64,000 nt of DNA from Bacteroides faecium (GCF_012113595.1 NZ_CP050831.1:2976001-3040000), one strand, 5' to 3'; positions 8,223 to 18,564 are shown, counted from the first letter of the stretch. A program made the numbers and translations. Notes: a model not told the origin generated them from the sequence alone.

Positions 8223-10238
8223 ATGAAACAAAAATATAAATGGTTTGTCGGAGTAATGATGGCAGGAGTGCTTGGTATAGGAACTACTTCTTGTGTAGAC
8301 GAGATTAAGTTCGGTAACAGCTTTCTCGAAAAAGCGCCGGGTGGCTCTGCTACTCAAGATACTATATTCAACAGCGTCACTTATACCCGGCAGTTTTTGA
8401 ATACCTGTTATAGCCGCCAATATTATGGTTTGCCTTATGTAAATTCATCTGTTGATGACTTTCCGGATTCTTCCAATCCCTATACAGGAAAGTTCGATGC
8501 ATTGACTGACTGTTGGCAACTTCACTATTCGGGAACTACGGTTTATAACAGTTATTATAGTGGTACGCATACCGCTAATTACGGTATTCGTGGTGATATC
8601 TTCGGATATACTCGTGAAGGTGTCTGGCAGACTGTGCGGTGGTGCTGGCTGCTGTTGGAAAATGTAGACAGAGTGCCTGGTATGGGAGAGGATGAAAAAG
8701 TAAAGATGAAAGCAGAGGCGAAATGCCTTATTGCCGCTCGCTATTTTGATATGTTCCGTCATTATGGAGGATTACCGCTTATTTATGCTTCGTTCATGGG
8801 AACGGAGACCAACTATCAATTACCACGTGCTACGGTGGAAGAAACCGTGAACTATATGGATAAAATGCTGGAGGAAGCTATCGAATCCGGTGGTTTGAAA
8901 TGGGCATATGAAGGAGCTGATTTTAATTCCGATAGCGGTCATTGGACATTAGCAGGGGCTATGGCATTGAGATGTAAACTATGGCAGTTTGCCGCTTCTC
9001 CTTTGTTTAACGACACTCAAGGATATGCTGGTGGACGTAGTGAAGCGGAACAGCAACATTTGGTGTGGTATGGAAGTAAACGTCCCGAATTGTGGAATAA
9101 ATGTCTTGAATATTGCAGGCAGTTTTTCAATGCCATAGAGGCAAACGGTTTTTATAAGTTACGGGAAGCAGCAGGCAGCAATCCTACTCCCACTGAGTAT
9201 CGCTATGCTTACCGGATGGGGTACATCCTTTTGGATAGTCCTGAAGTATTACACTCCGTACGTGTAGCGGGCTATGAACGTCCGGGCGGGTCGACTACTT
9301 ATATATGGCGTACTTGGTGTAACAATGGACGTAACTCTTATACTCCGACCCAAGAGTATGTTGAGATGTTTCCTTGGGCAGACGGAACCCCGTTTGACTG
9401 GAATGAGACGGAAGCAGAAGGCAAGCTAAACGATATGTTTCTGACCGGCGAATTTGCTAATGGAGAAAATACTCTTTCCAATCTTATATTAACCCGTGAT
9501 CCGCGACTATATGAATCTGTTATCGTGAACAATATACCTCGAAATTTAGGATGGTCTTCTCCTAAAATGAGTGACTATCCATGGGAATTATGGGTGGGAG
9601 GTACGGACGCAAAGACAGCTCCTGTATTGGAAAATATGCGTTTTGCTACTGGATATGATAACATGAAATATTATTTGAGTGACAGTGATTATGAACGCCA
9701 ACCTATCCATTGGGCATATCTTCGTTTGTCCGATCTCTTTCTGACGTATGCAGAAGCTCTGCTGCAAGCCGAAAATAATTTCACAGATGCTCTTTATTGG
9801 GTAAATGAAGTCCGCGCCCGTGTAGGCTTGGGTAAATTGGAGGAATGTATCCCGAATAAGAATCTGACAACTGATAAGGATGCTTTGTTAGAGGAAATAC
9901 TTCGTGAACGTGCTTGTGAATTAGGCATGGAAGACAGCCGTTATTTCGACTTGATTCGTTACAAACGTGCAGACCGTTTTGAAAAGAAACTGCATGGTTT
10001 ATTGATTTATCGCTTGGATGATGCGGGTAAGCGTATAGAGAAACCTTGGAGAGACGGAACTGATGAATTCGGTAAAAATGCCATTCAGCCTACGAGATTT
10101 GAATATGAAAGATTCGAATTGCATAACAGAGCACGTGTTTGGTGGACACAAGGATTCGATTCGAAATGGTATTTATCTCCGTTTCCTCAAAATGAAATCA
10201 ACAAAGGATACGGTTTGATTCAAAATCCCGGCTGGTGA
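8223..10238 (+). CDS. SusD/RagB-like nutrient-binding outer-membrane lipoprotein
   Basis: 671 residues from the ATG at 8223 (the frame also offers an in-frame TTG at 8214, less likely). Lipoprotein signal (GIGTTSC), then SusD-family helices with the recurring family phrases: LIAARYFDMFRHYGG, MALRCKLWQFAASPLFND, YLRLSDLFLTYAEALLQA, LEEILRERACELGMEDSRYFDLIRYKR, and a C-terminus SPFPQNEINKGYGLIQNPGW in two pieces. It caps the SusC barrel at 4980 and delivers glycan. It is larger than the usual 500-600 residues because of insertions around the WRWCWLL and YTPTQEYVEMFPWADGTPFD segments. Confidence 0.93.
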   Translation: MKQKYKWFVGVMMAGVLGIGTTSCVDEIKFGNSFLEKAPGGSATQDTIFNSVTYTRQFLNTCYSRQYYGLPYVNSSVDDFPDSSNPYTGKFDALTDCWQLHYSGTTVYNSYYSGTHTANYGIRGDIFGYTREGVWQTVRWCWLLLENVDRVPGMGEDEKVKMKAEAKCLIAARYFDMFRHYGGLPLIYASFMGTETNYQLPRATVEETVNYMDKMLEEAIESGGLKWAYEGADFNSDSGHWTLAGAMALRCKLWQFAASPLFNDTQGYAGGRSEAEQQHLVWYGSKRPELWNKCLEYCRQFFNAIEANGFYKLREAAGSNPTPTEYRYAYRMGYILLDSPEVLHSVRVAGYERPGGSTTYIWRTWCNNGRNSYTPTQEYVEMFPWADGTPFDWNETEAEGKLNDMFLTGEFANGENTLSNLILTRDPRLYESVIVNNIPRNLGWSSPKMSDYPWELWVGGTDAKTAPVLENMRFATGYDNMKYYLSDSDYERQPIHWAYLRLSDLFLTYAEALLQAENNFTDALYWVNEVRARVGLGKLEECIPNKNLTTDKDALLEEILRERACELGMEDSRYFDLIRYKRADRFEKKLHGLLIYRLDDAGKRIEKPWRDGTDEFGKNAIQPTRFEYERFELHNRARVWWTQGFDSKWYLSPFPQNEINKGYGLIQNPGW

Positions 10239-10275
10239 TGAGAAACATGAGTAAAATTGATTTTAGAACAGTGAT

Positions 10276-13140
10276 ATGAAAAATAATAAAATGCTGGTAC
10301 TGATTCTGTTGGCATCTTTGGGCATGCCGATAGGAGCGCAGAATATAGATAATAAAGGAAGAGTGTCTGGAGATTCCGTCACTGTGGATGTAGGGGCTAA
10401 CCGGGTGTTCAGCCGCCACGAATCGACTGCGGCAGTCTCTACCGTTTATAATGAAGAATTTGATAAGAGGGCTTCAAAGAATATTTCTAACTCTCTTTTC
10501 GGACAGGGACTGGGATTGACCGCCTTGCAGAATGCGGGTAATTTTTCTAGTACGGAGCCTACTTTTTATGTACGTGGCCTGCAAAGTCTGTCTAGTAGTT
10601 CTCCATTAGTTTTGGTAGACGGGTTGGAACGTGACATGAGCCTTGTGTCACCGGAAGAAGTAGAATCGGTATCTATACTGAAGGATGCCGCAGCAGTTGC
10701 GTTATATGGCTATAAAGGTATTAATGGAGCTGTTCTGGTAACTACCAAACGGGGAAAATACAATTCAAGGGAAATAAAGTTTACTTATGATCATGTAATC
10801 AACTTCCAGTCGCGTCGCCCTGATTTTGTGAATGCCGCTACCTATGCCGAAGCTGTGAACGAGGCACGAGGTTACGAAGGATTAGATGTGCGTTATACCC
10901 CTCTTGAAATTCATGCTTTCCGTTATGGGAGAGTGAAGGGGTTGGGTGATCGTATCAATGCGCAATTACCTTATTTTTATCCGAATGTGGATTGGATTGA
11001 CGAAACTTTCCGTGACATGGGAGTCTCTAATAAATATAATATAGAGTTTACAGGAGGAGGTAGTAAATTTCGTTATTATGCAATGTTAGGGTTGATAACA
11101 GATAAGGGATTCGTTGCCAATGCTAATATGAATGACGGTTATTCTACACAAGACAAGTATTCTAGTGCTAATTTGCGTACAAATTTGGATATTGACTTGA
11201 CGAGTACCACTAAACTGAAATTAAATCTTCTCGGTTCACTGTCCGAATCAAGTCGTCCGGGAACTTCCAGTACGGATTTGTGGGATATGGTTTATTCGAT
11301 TCCTTCCGCCGCCTTTCCTATACTATCGGATGACGGTTCGTGGGGAGGAAGCTCCACTTGGGCGGGTACGCTGAACCCGGTGGCGCAATCGCAAGGAGCA
11401 GCCTATAGCAAGGGACATACGCGTAGTTTGTTGGCGGACTTGACCTTATCACAGGACTTGTCCGGATTAATGAAAGGATTAGGTGTAAATTTCCGTTTGG
11501 CATACGACAACTACTCTTCCATTTGGGAAGATCACAGTAAGACATATGCTTATAGGGGATATACGCCTAGCTGGCAGGATTCAAGCGCCGGTGGCCCGTT
11601 GTATACAGTTGTTACGGGCGGTAAACCCAGTGAAATGGCGACCGGTGCCGATACGAATGATTGGGCACGTCAGTTCAATTTCTCCGGAGGTTTTGATTAT
11701 AATCGTTCATTCGGAAAACATGATATTTATTCACAGTTGAAATGGGAGTATGAGTTTCGTGACACTTATGGAGTAAATACCAGTATCTACCGCCAAAATG
11801 TATCGTGGTATACTCACTATGGTTTCAATAAGCGTTATTATGTAGATTTGGCATTGGTCGGATCGGCTTCCAATTTATTAGCTCCGGGACATAAATGGGC
11901 TTTCTCACCTACCATCTCTGCGGCTTGGGTACTTTCGGAAGAGAACTTTATGAAAGCGTTTTCTTGGGTTGATCTTTTGAAATTACGGGCTTCGTTTGGT
12001 GTGATTAATGCTGATTACCTGCCTAAAGACGGTGATAATTCGGTATATAACTATTGGGAACAAATTTATACGACAACGGGTACACGCTATCTGTTTGATG
12101 TCGGTTATGGATCCAATTTCGGAACCACTTACATGAATCGATTGGCTACATTAAACTCGACACACGAGAAAGCTTATAAATATAATGTAGGGTTGGATGC
12201 AACGATGTTCAAAGGATTGAATTTGACGATAGAAGGATATTATCAACGTCGGAAAGATATTTGGGTGGATTCTAGCGGTCAATATTCAACAGTACTTGGT
12301 ATGGATTCTCCTTATGAAAACGCAGGTATTGTGGATAGTTGGGGTACTGAGTTCGGTTTGGACTATACGAAACGGTGGGGTGATTGGGTTGTTAATGCTG
12401 GAGGAAACTTTGCTTTTAACCGAAACGAAATCAAGGAGCAACGCGAAGAACCACGTTTATATGATAACTTGAAACGGACGGGACATCGGTTGAATCAGGT
12501 GTACGGCTTGGTTGCAGAAGGTTTTTTCAAAGATGAGGCAGAGATTGAGAGCAGTCTGGCACAGAACTTCAGTACGGTAGTTCCTGGTGATATCAAATAT
12601 AAGGATGTGAACGGAGATAAGGTGATCGATGCAAACGACGTGACGGCTATTGGATATAGTACGGCTGCCCCGGAAATCTATTATTCTTTCCATTTGGGAG
12701 CCGAATGGAAAGGAATCGGATTGGATGCCATGTTTCAGGGGACAGGAAACTATTCTGCCGTCTTGAATACCAAGAGTATGTTTTGGCCGTTGATTAACAA
12801 TACATCACTTTCCACACACTATTATGAGAACCGTTGGACTCCCGAAAACTTGAATGCAAAATATCCGCGTCTGAGCTCGCAGAGTAATGCCAATAATTAT
12901 CAGACTAACACAATCTGGCTTGCCGACCGTTCGTTCTTGAAATTACGCAATGTGGAGGTTTATTATAAATTTCCCCAACATCTGATGAAACGGACAAAAA
13001 TATTAGGTAGTGCTAAATTGTATGTACGAGGAGTGGATTTGCTTTGTTTTGATCATATCGACGTGGCGGATCCGGAATCTTACGGTGCGACAAATCCATT
13101 GACCAAGAGTGTGGTAGTAGGTGTTAAGATAGGATTTTAA
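10276..13140 (+). CDS. SusC/RagA-like transporter lacking the N-terminal regulatory-like domain
   Basis: 954 residues, the second SusC of the operon. The signal peptide (ends MPIGAQ) is followed almost at once by the plug (FDKRASKNISNSLFGQGLGL, LVLVDGLERDMSLVSPEEV, VESVSILKDAAAVALYGYKG), with no carboxypeptidase-regulatory-like repeat, so it is about 100 residues shorter than the SusC at 4980. The barrel ends VVVGVKIGF with a C-terminal Phe. Such short RagA-type members usually pair with their own SusD, here at 13162. Two different SusC/SusD pairs in one transcript suggest uptake of two sizes or decorations of the same glycan (inference). Confidence 0.92.
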   Translation: MKNNKMLVLILLASLGMPIGAQNIDNKGRVSGDSVTVDVGANRVFSRHESTAAVSTVYNEEFDKRASKNISNSLFGQGLGLTALQNAGNFSSTEPTFYVRGLQSLSSSSPLVLVDGLERDMSLVSPEEVESVSILKDAAAVALYGYKGINGAVLVTTKRGKYNSREIKFTYDHVINFQSRRPDFVNAATYAEAVNEARGYEGLDVRYTPLEIHAFRYGRVKGLGDRINAQLPYFYPNVDWIDETFRDMGVSNKYNIEFTGGGSKFRYYAMLGLITDKGFVANANMNDGYSTQDKYSSANLRTNLDIDLTSTTKLKLNLLGSLSESSRPGTSSTDLWDMVYSIPSAAFPILSDDGSWGGSSTWAGTLNPVAQSQGAAYSKGHTRSLLADLTLSQDLSGLMKGLGVNFRLAYDNYSSIWEDHSKTYAYRGYTPSWQDSSAGGPLYTVVTGGKPSEMATGADTNDWARQFNFSGGFDYNRSFGKHDIYSQLKWEYEFRDTYGVNTSIYRQNVSWYTHYGFNKRYYVDLALVGSASNLLAPGHKWAFSPTISAAWVLSEENFMKAFSWVDLLKLRASFGVINADYLPKDGDNSVYNYWEQIYTTTGTRYLFDVGYGSNFGTTYMNRLATLNSTHEKAYKYNVGLDATMFKGLNLTIEGYYQRRKDIWVDSSGQYSTVLGMDSPYENAGIVDSWGTEFGLDYTKRWGDWVVNAGGNFAFNRNEIKEQREEPRLYDNLKRTGHRLNQVYGLVAEGFFKDEAEIESSLAQNFSTVVPGDIKYKDVNGDKVIDANDVTAIGYSTAAPEIYYSFHLGAEWKGIGLDAMFQGTGNYSAVLNTKSMFWPLINNTSLSTHYYENRWTPENLNAKYPRLSSQSNANNYQTNTIWLADRSFLKLRNVEVYYKFPQHLMKRTKILGSAKLYVRGVDLLCFDHIDVADPESYGATNPLTKSVVVGVKIGF

Positions 13141-13161
13141 TCATTAAAAACGAGGTAAAGA

Positions 13162-14892
13162 ATGAAACTGAATAAATTGATATATGGCGTTCTGACCATC
13201 TTCGCTTTTTCTTCTTGTGCGGATCAGATGGACTATTCAGAGTATAATCCTTATGACGCAGGTTATGTAAAGCGTACTTTTTATGATGTAGGCGGGTTGG
13301 TATCTAACATTTACCAATCACTTGACTCTGATTTTGGAAATTATAGTGGTGCTATTTTGGGTTCTGCTACCGATGAATCGCAATATTCCTATACAGGTAA
13401 TGCCATTGAGACTTTTTACAATGGAGCATGGAGTCCGGTGAATGCGCAGAGCAGTATGTGGACTTCCAGTTATAAAGCAATTGCCAATTGTAACAATTAT
13501 CTAGAGGAATTTACAGGACTGACGTTCTCGGAGTATGAACAAATCTCCGATTATGAAGCTGAGATGTATCGCTATAATAATTATCAATATGAAGTCCGTT
13601 TTCTGCGGGCATATTTCTACTTTAATCTGGTAAGACAATACGGAGATGTACCTTTTACCGATCATGTCTTGTCAACTTCTGAGGTGAATACGCTTACACG
13701 TAAACCAGCTCAAGAGGTATTCGACTGGATTATTAAGGAATGTGACGAGATAAAAGATCTGATTATACCGGATTATAATAATTTGGGGGCTTTGGTTCCT
13801 GCCGGCGAATCAGCGGAAACAGGGCGAGCCAACAAGCGTACAGTATTGGCATTAAAAGCGCGTACGGCTTTGTATGCCGCCAGTCCGTTGTTCAATTCTC
13901 ATCAGGAAGGTAGCCAAGAGTACAAGGAACTGTGGTATCGTGCAGCCAAGGCTAATAAAGACTTGATCGAGACTTGCGAAGAAGCAGGTATGAGATTGAT
14001 AGATGACTACGAGAATTTATGGGATGCAAAGAGTTACAGTAGTGCCATCGATGAACTCATTTTCGGTTGTCGTGCCATACGTGCTACCAACTCTTTTGAA
14101 AAATATAATTTTCCTGTCGGATTGGAAAACTGTCGAGGTGGAAACTGCCCTACACAGACATTGGTGGATGCCTATGAGTTGAAGGACGGTGGTGAAAGAC
14201 CAGATAAAAAGGCGGATTATGATAAAAATAAACCTTATTACGAGGGGCGTGATCCTAGATTTGAAAAAACGATTGCTAAGAATGGTGATACAAAATGGCC
14301 GAATTGGAACGAAACTGCGTTAGAAACCTATCAGGGAGGTGCAAATGCTGAACCACTGAGTGGGGGAACGCCTACCGGCTATTATCTGAAAAAGTATTGT
14401 CAGACAAGTATTAATACGACGACAGCGAAGCCTACTACAGATAATCATACATGGATTATATATCGCTTAGGAGAGTTCTACCTGAATTATGCAGAAGCAT
14501 TATTCAAATATTTAGGTACTGCTTACGCTACCAATAACGAATTTCCTATTCCTGCCAATGAGATGGTGAATAAAACTCGCCAGCGCACGAAGGTGAATAT
14601 GCCTAAATTTCCCGCAGGCCTGAATAATCAGCTATGGTGGGAGAAATACCAGAATGAGCGCATGGTAGAGTTAGCATTCGAGGGACACCGTTTTTGGGAT
14701 GTACGTCGTTGGAAGGAAGGAGACAAGCATTTCAGCAGCATTGATGAAATGAAAATATATAAGAGTGGGGATTCATATTCATATAGGCGTGTCACTGTGG
14801 ATAGGCAATGGGATGATAAAATGTATTTCTTTCCTATTCCGCAAAGTGAAAAAGCCAAGAATCCTAATTTGACGCAGAATCCGGGGTGGTAG
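13162..14892 (+). CDS. SusD/RagB-like nutrient-binding outer-membrane lipoprotein
   Basis: 576 residues, starting 22 bases after the SusC stop. Lipoprotein signal (FAFSSC). SusD hallmarks: EVRFLRAYFYFNLVRQYGDVPF in two overlapping pieces, TVLALKARTALYAASPLFN, WIIYRLGEFYLNYAEALFK, YQNERMVELAFEGHRFWDVRRWKEG split, and a C-terminus FFPIPQSEKAKNPNLTQNPGW in parts. Partner of the SusC at 10276. Last transport gene before the PL11 lyase at 14941. Confidence 0.93.
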   Translation: MKLNKLIYGVLTIFAFSSCADQMDYSEYNPYDAGYVKRTFYDVGGLVSNIYQSLDSDFGNYSGAILGSATDESQYSYTGNAIETFYNGAWSPVNAQSSMWTSSYKAIANCNNYLEEFTGLTFSEYEQISDYEAEMYRYNNYQYEVRFLRAYFYFNLVRQYGDVPFTDHVLSTSEVNTLTRKPAQEVFDWIIKECDEIKDLIIPDYNNLGALVPAGESAETGRANKRTVLALKARTALYAASPLFNSHQEGSQEYKELWYRAAKANKDLIETCEEAGMRLIDDYENLWDAKSYSSAIDELIFGCRAIRATNSFEKYNFPVGLENCRGGNCPTQTLVDAYELKDGGERPDKKADYDKNKPYYEGRDPRFEKTIAKNGDTKWPNWNETALETYQGGANAEPLSGGTPTGYYLKKYCQTSINTTTAKPTTDNHTWIIYRLGEFYLNYAEALFKYLGTAYATNNEFPIPANEMVNKTRQRTKVNMPKFPAGLNNQLWWEKYQNERMVELAFEGHRFWDVRRWKEGDKHFSSIDEMKIYKSGDSYSYRRVTVDRQWDDKMYFFPIPQSEKAKNPNLTQNPGW

Positions 14893-14940
14893 AACTAACC
14901 TCGGAATTGAAAAATGATTATTTAATACTAAAGACAGAAT

Positions 14941-17049
14941 ATGAAGAAAATATTATATACACTGGGACTGTTTGGATTATTGACATTTGGAGCATGCTCG
15001 GATACTGATCCGGTAGTGGATGAAGAACCGGAATTTAATTTTAATATTAAGGAAGAACCGTTGAAAGACCTGCCTACGGAGGTTATTACGGGAAGTCGTG
15101 CTATGTGGGTGAGCTATGACCCTATGTCTGAAACTGATCAACATAATGCCACAGGAATTTCTTCGGCGTTAGTTAGTTGGAGATTGCTGTTGACCGATCC
15201 GGAAAATATAGCTTTCGATATTTATAAGTCAGAAGATGGGGGTGAAGAAGTCAAGTTAAATGAAGAGGCGATAACGAAGACTACTTGTTGGGTAGATGAG
15301 AATATTAATCCCGCAAAAACAAATTATTATCGGGTGACATTGGCTGGTCAAGAGGAAACAATCTGTGACTACACGTTTACTTCTGAGATGGCGACAAAAT
15401 TCTATCGGGAGATTATACTAAGAAGTGATGTGCCCGATGCTGCATTGACATATGCTCCTGATGATATTCAATTGGGTGAACTGGATGGAGACGGAGAACT
15501 GGAAATTGTAATTAAGAGAGAGCCGTATGATGGAGCCAATCAAGGAGGATGGCGCAATGGAACCACTCTTTTAGAGGCTTACAAACTGGACGGTACCTTC
15601 TTGTGGCGTATAGACTTAGGTCTTAACATTCGTTCCGGCTCACATTATACTTCTTATATTTTATATGATTTTGATGGAGACGGCTTGTGTGAAATTGCAT
15701 TCCGTTCATCTGAAGGAACTAAATTTCCTAATGGAAGAATAATTACCGATGCTAATGGGCTGGTGAATGATTATCGTTTGCGGGATACGAACGGTGTGGG
15801 GTGGTATTCCGGAAAAAGTCTGTATTCTACTGCCGGACTAGTTTTGGAAGGTCCTGAATACATTTCTATCTGTCGTGGATTTGACGGTTGTGAGATTACC
15901 CGTACTCCCAATATACCTCGTGGCCATGAGGACGAATCAAAGGTAGCGCGTGCCCAATATTGGAATTCTTATTGGGGAGATGACTATGGAAACCGTATGG
16001 ATCGTTTCTTCATTGGAGCAGCTTATTTGGATGGTATACCTGACGAGACGACTGGTGTAAGAAAAAGTAATCCAAGTTTGATTATTTCTCGTGGCATTTA
16101 TAAAAACTGGCAAGTGTGGGCACTTGACCTACAAGGAAACGAATTGGTTAATCGTTGGAAGTTTGACACTGCCGACCATAGTGAGAAATGGCTGGCAATG
16201 TGTTCACATTCCTTCCGTGTGGCTGATTTGGATGATGATGGAAAGGATGAAATATTGTATGGCTCGGCTGCTATTGATGATGATGGAAGTGAGCTGTGGT
16301 GTACCGGAAACGGACATGGAGACTGCTTGTATGTGGGACGGTTTATTCAGAATCCCCAGCAGATAAATCCATTATTCGGCAAACAACAGATTGTAGCTTC
16401 TTTTGAAGAGCAGGATACATATAGCACACAGGGATTAGGATATGCTTGTCAGGTGATTGATGCGAAAACAGGGAACTTGATTGCCGGGCATGGAGCAGGT
16501 AAAAACGGGGATGTGGGACGTTGTATCGTAGCGGATGTAGATCCGGACAGTCCGGATTTTGAGTATTATTCGTCTTTACAGTCGGGAATGTATAGTTGCA
16601 GCAGTGGCCGTGTTGTCTCAACCGACTATCCGAAAGGGATTGGTAGCGGTGTGATGTACAATGCCGCTATTTATTGGAGCGGTCAACCGACAAGGGAAAT
16701 GTATGACCGTGCTTGTATTGTAAGCTATAAGGGAAATCCGGATGTAAATAAAACGAATAAGAATCGTTTGGTATATTTCGGACACTATGGAAGTAATGAC
16801 GGAAACCATGGTACGAAATTTAATCCTTGCTATTATGGAGATTTCTTAGGTGACTATCGCGAAGAAGTTATTTTAGGTTCGAACGATAATAGGTCTATCT
16901 ATATTTTCTCCACTAATCATCCTACTACCCATCGTCTTCGACATCTGATGACTGATCATACTTATGATATGTCTCAGGCAATGCAAAACATAGGCTATAA
17001 CCAAGGAACTAATCTGGGCTATTATGTAGGTGCTGAAACGATGAAATAA
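14941..17049 (+). CDS. PL11 rhamnogalacturonan lyase, lipoprotein form
   Basis: 702 residues with a lipoprotein signal (LTFGAC), so probably on the outer-membrane surface, unlike the two PL11 paralogues at 21699 and 52030 that have ordinary signal peptides. PL11 enzymes cleave the galacturonic acid/rhamnose backbone of RG-I by calcium-dependent beta-elimination. Visible family features: a fibronectin-like N-terminal part (SWRLLLTDPENIAFDIYKS), then an eight-bladed propeller with Asp-rich calcium loops (LGELDGDGELEIVIKRE, YDFDGDGLCEIAFRSSEGT, VADLDDDGKDEILYGSAAID, GDFLGDYREEVILGS) and the closing MQNIGYNQGTNLGYYVG. It is divergent from the other two and about 80 residues longer, including an insertion near FIGAAYLDGIPDETTG. 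Being last in the SusCD operon, it is the likely surface endo-lyase that makes fragments for import. Confidence 0.9.
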   Translation: MKKILYTLGLFGLLTFGACSDTDPVVDEEPEFNFNIKEEPLKDLPTEVITGSRAMWVSYDPMSETDQHNATGISSALVSWRLLLTDPENIAFDIYKSEDGGEEVKLNEEAITKTTCWVDENINPAKTNYYRVTLAGQEETICDYTFTSEMATKFYREIILRSDVPDAALTYAPDDIQLGELDGDGELEIVIKREPYDGANQGGWRNGTTLLEAYKLDGTFLWRIDLGLNIRSGSHYTSYILYDFDGDGLCEIAFRSSEGTKFPNGRIITDANGLVNDYRLRDTNGVGWYSGKSLYSTAGLVLEGPEYISICRGFDGCEITRTPNIPRGHEDESKVARAQYWNSYWGDDYGNRMDRFFIGAAYLDGIPDETTGVRKSNPSLIISRGIYKNWQVWALDLQGNELVNRWKFDTADHSEKWLAMCSHSFRVADLDDDGKDEILYGSAAIDDDGSELWCTGNGHGDCLYVGRFIQNPQQINPLFGKQQIVASFEEQDTYSTQGLGYACQVIDAKTGNLIAGHGAGKNGDVGRCIVADVDPDSPDFEYYSSLQSGMYSCSSGRVVSTDYPKGIGSGVMYNAAIYWSGQPTREMYDRACIVSYKGNPDVNKTNKNRLVYFGHYGSNDGNHGTKFNPCYYGDFLGDYREEVILGSNDNRSIYIFSTNHPTTHRLRHLMTDHTYDMSQAMQNIGYNQGTNLGYYVGAETMK

Positions 17050-17084
17050 AAGTGTATTTTTTTATTCTGAATTAAAGATGAGGC

Positions 17085-17130
17085 TTGCCACTTATTACTT
17101 CTGAGAATTCAATGAAGTAATGAGTGGCAA
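17085..17130. terminator. Bidirectional rho-independent terminator
   Basis: A 17-bp stem (17085-17101 with 17114-17130, one U-G wobble) with a 12-nt loop, followed by TTCTTTTATTTC on the plus strand. It ends the phase-variable operon (stop at 17049). The pseudogene on the minus strand stops inside it (17095), so it probably served both. Confidence 0.75.
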
Positions 17131-18154
17131 TTCTTTTATTTCTTCACATTTCACCATATCCCAACCTTGTAACCGAATTAATAATAGGTGAAGTGTCGTT
17201 CCAGTAGCCAGTTTCTTCACAACTTTATCCTTACTGTATTGTAATAGTTGTTGTCTTCCTTCTTCTGCCTGGGCTTCAAGTTCAGTATCGGTAGCTGTGC
17301 GTGTAGCGTATTTCAGTTCCAGGATATAGCTGTGTTCTATATCGGAATAACGAATTTTGTCCGGCAACAGGAAGAAGTCACAATAATCATAGTTCATTTC
17401 CAATTCCGGTTGTACGAGATAATAGGAAGCAATGGCAAGATAGGCTTTCAGGAAACCTTGCAGGTTTCTTTCCCCTTCTATTGCGTCACGTATGGAAGAG
17501 TTCTCCCGATAGGCACGGGCGATGGTTTCGAAGAATGGTTTCCAATGACCGTCGAAGGCGAAATCATCTATCAGGTCTTTCAGATGTGAAAGATTCAGGG
17601 TATGGGCCTATTGATAGTAGTCGCGTAAGAATCCAAGGTACTGCTCGCGTACACAATTGTTAGGTATGCACATTTTCAGACGGTCGCCACGGGTGCCGCA
17701 CATGGTGAGTAAGCCATAATAATAGAGCAGGCTTCGGAAGTTCTCAATATCTGCTATCTTCTCTGACGGGAATGAAGTATGCAAGTCTACTAGTATTTCA
17801 CCTTTTGCTGCTATTTCCTCGATAGTGCTAATCTGCTCCCGGCAGAGAACAGCCTGCTTTTGAGAAGTCGAAGAAAAGGACTTGGAAACTGTTATGTTGT
17901 TTGGTTGGATGGCTTCCTATCCATAAGTCACCGAAATACTTGTCGAAGTTATCCTTCTGTATTATGTCATAATAAGTACGCATCATGCTCAGGAACAAGC
18001 TTTTTCCGAAACGTCTCGGACGAATAAGGAAAAGATAACTGGGCATTTCCTCGATAAGGGGCAAATACATGGTCTTATCGACGAAATAGAAGTTTTCGTT
18101 CCGCATCCGGTTGAAGTCGGATATTCCGTATGGTATTCCTTTCACTTGACTCAT
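17095..18154 (-). pseudogene. Broken AAA-ATPase-like / PD-(D/E)XK nuclease family gene
   Basis: The N-terminal fragment (18154-17828) reads SQVKGIPYGISDFNRMR, FYFVDKTMYLPLIE and LIRPRRFGKSLFLSMM, typical of the AAA-ATPase_like family (PF09820-type) with a Walker A-like RRFGKSLFLS. It breaks off after VLFFDFSKAGC. About 100 bases of the minus strand later the frame has shifted and the C-terminal part resumes (REQISTIEEIAAKGEI ... YGLLTMCG), interrupted by an in-frame TAG near 17610 after RDYYQ. It then continues to the PDDEXK_9-like end (HSYILELKYATRT). Intact genes are about 1.5 kb, so roughly 0.5 kb is missing from the middle. Large deletion, frameshift and nonsense codon together make this a clear relic, unrelated to pectin use. 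Confidence 0.85.
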
Positions 18155-18276
18155 ATTGGCAGGCTTTTAATTAGTACAGGCAAGTTAATTTATTCTGTGG
18201 AATAAATCAATGATTTGTGGTTGTATTCTGGAAAGGTGACTATTTGTTTTCGTACAAAGTAGCACTGGCTGTCCCC

Positions 18277-18532
18277 CAATCTATTAATGGAAAAGTTCTT
18301 ATGTATTAAAGGTAAACTTCCTTTCCCTCACTACCAAACTTGCAATCAACTTATTGCAAACTATAAACGCAAGTTCCGTTTTTATAAATGAAGCCTTTGA
18401 TTATAAAAACAAAGCTTGCATTTTTATAAACGGAACTTGCGTTTATAGTTTACTCTTAGGCAAACAAAACTTTAGGATTAACTCAAGAGAAGTTTGCAAA
18501 GGGGTAAGAGCAACTTTTGTATTAATAGATTG
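18277..18532. repeat. Long imperfect inverted repeat in gene-free gap
   Basis: The gap 18155-18564 holds a nested palindrome. The inner arms (18358-18381 and 18428-18451) are 24 bp and perfect, beginning AAACTATAAACGCAAG, with a 46-nt loop that itself contains TTATAAAAACAAAG-like repeats. The outer arms CAATCTATTAAT (18277-18288) and its complement (18521-18532), plus AAAAGTT (18291-18297) with 18512-18518, extend the symmetry to 256 bases. No ORF is seen. It could be a miniature-element relic or a strong transcriptional barrier between two loci. Confidence 0.7.
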
Positions 18533-18564
18533 AGTGCAAGTAGTGTAGCTTATCTCTTATGTAT

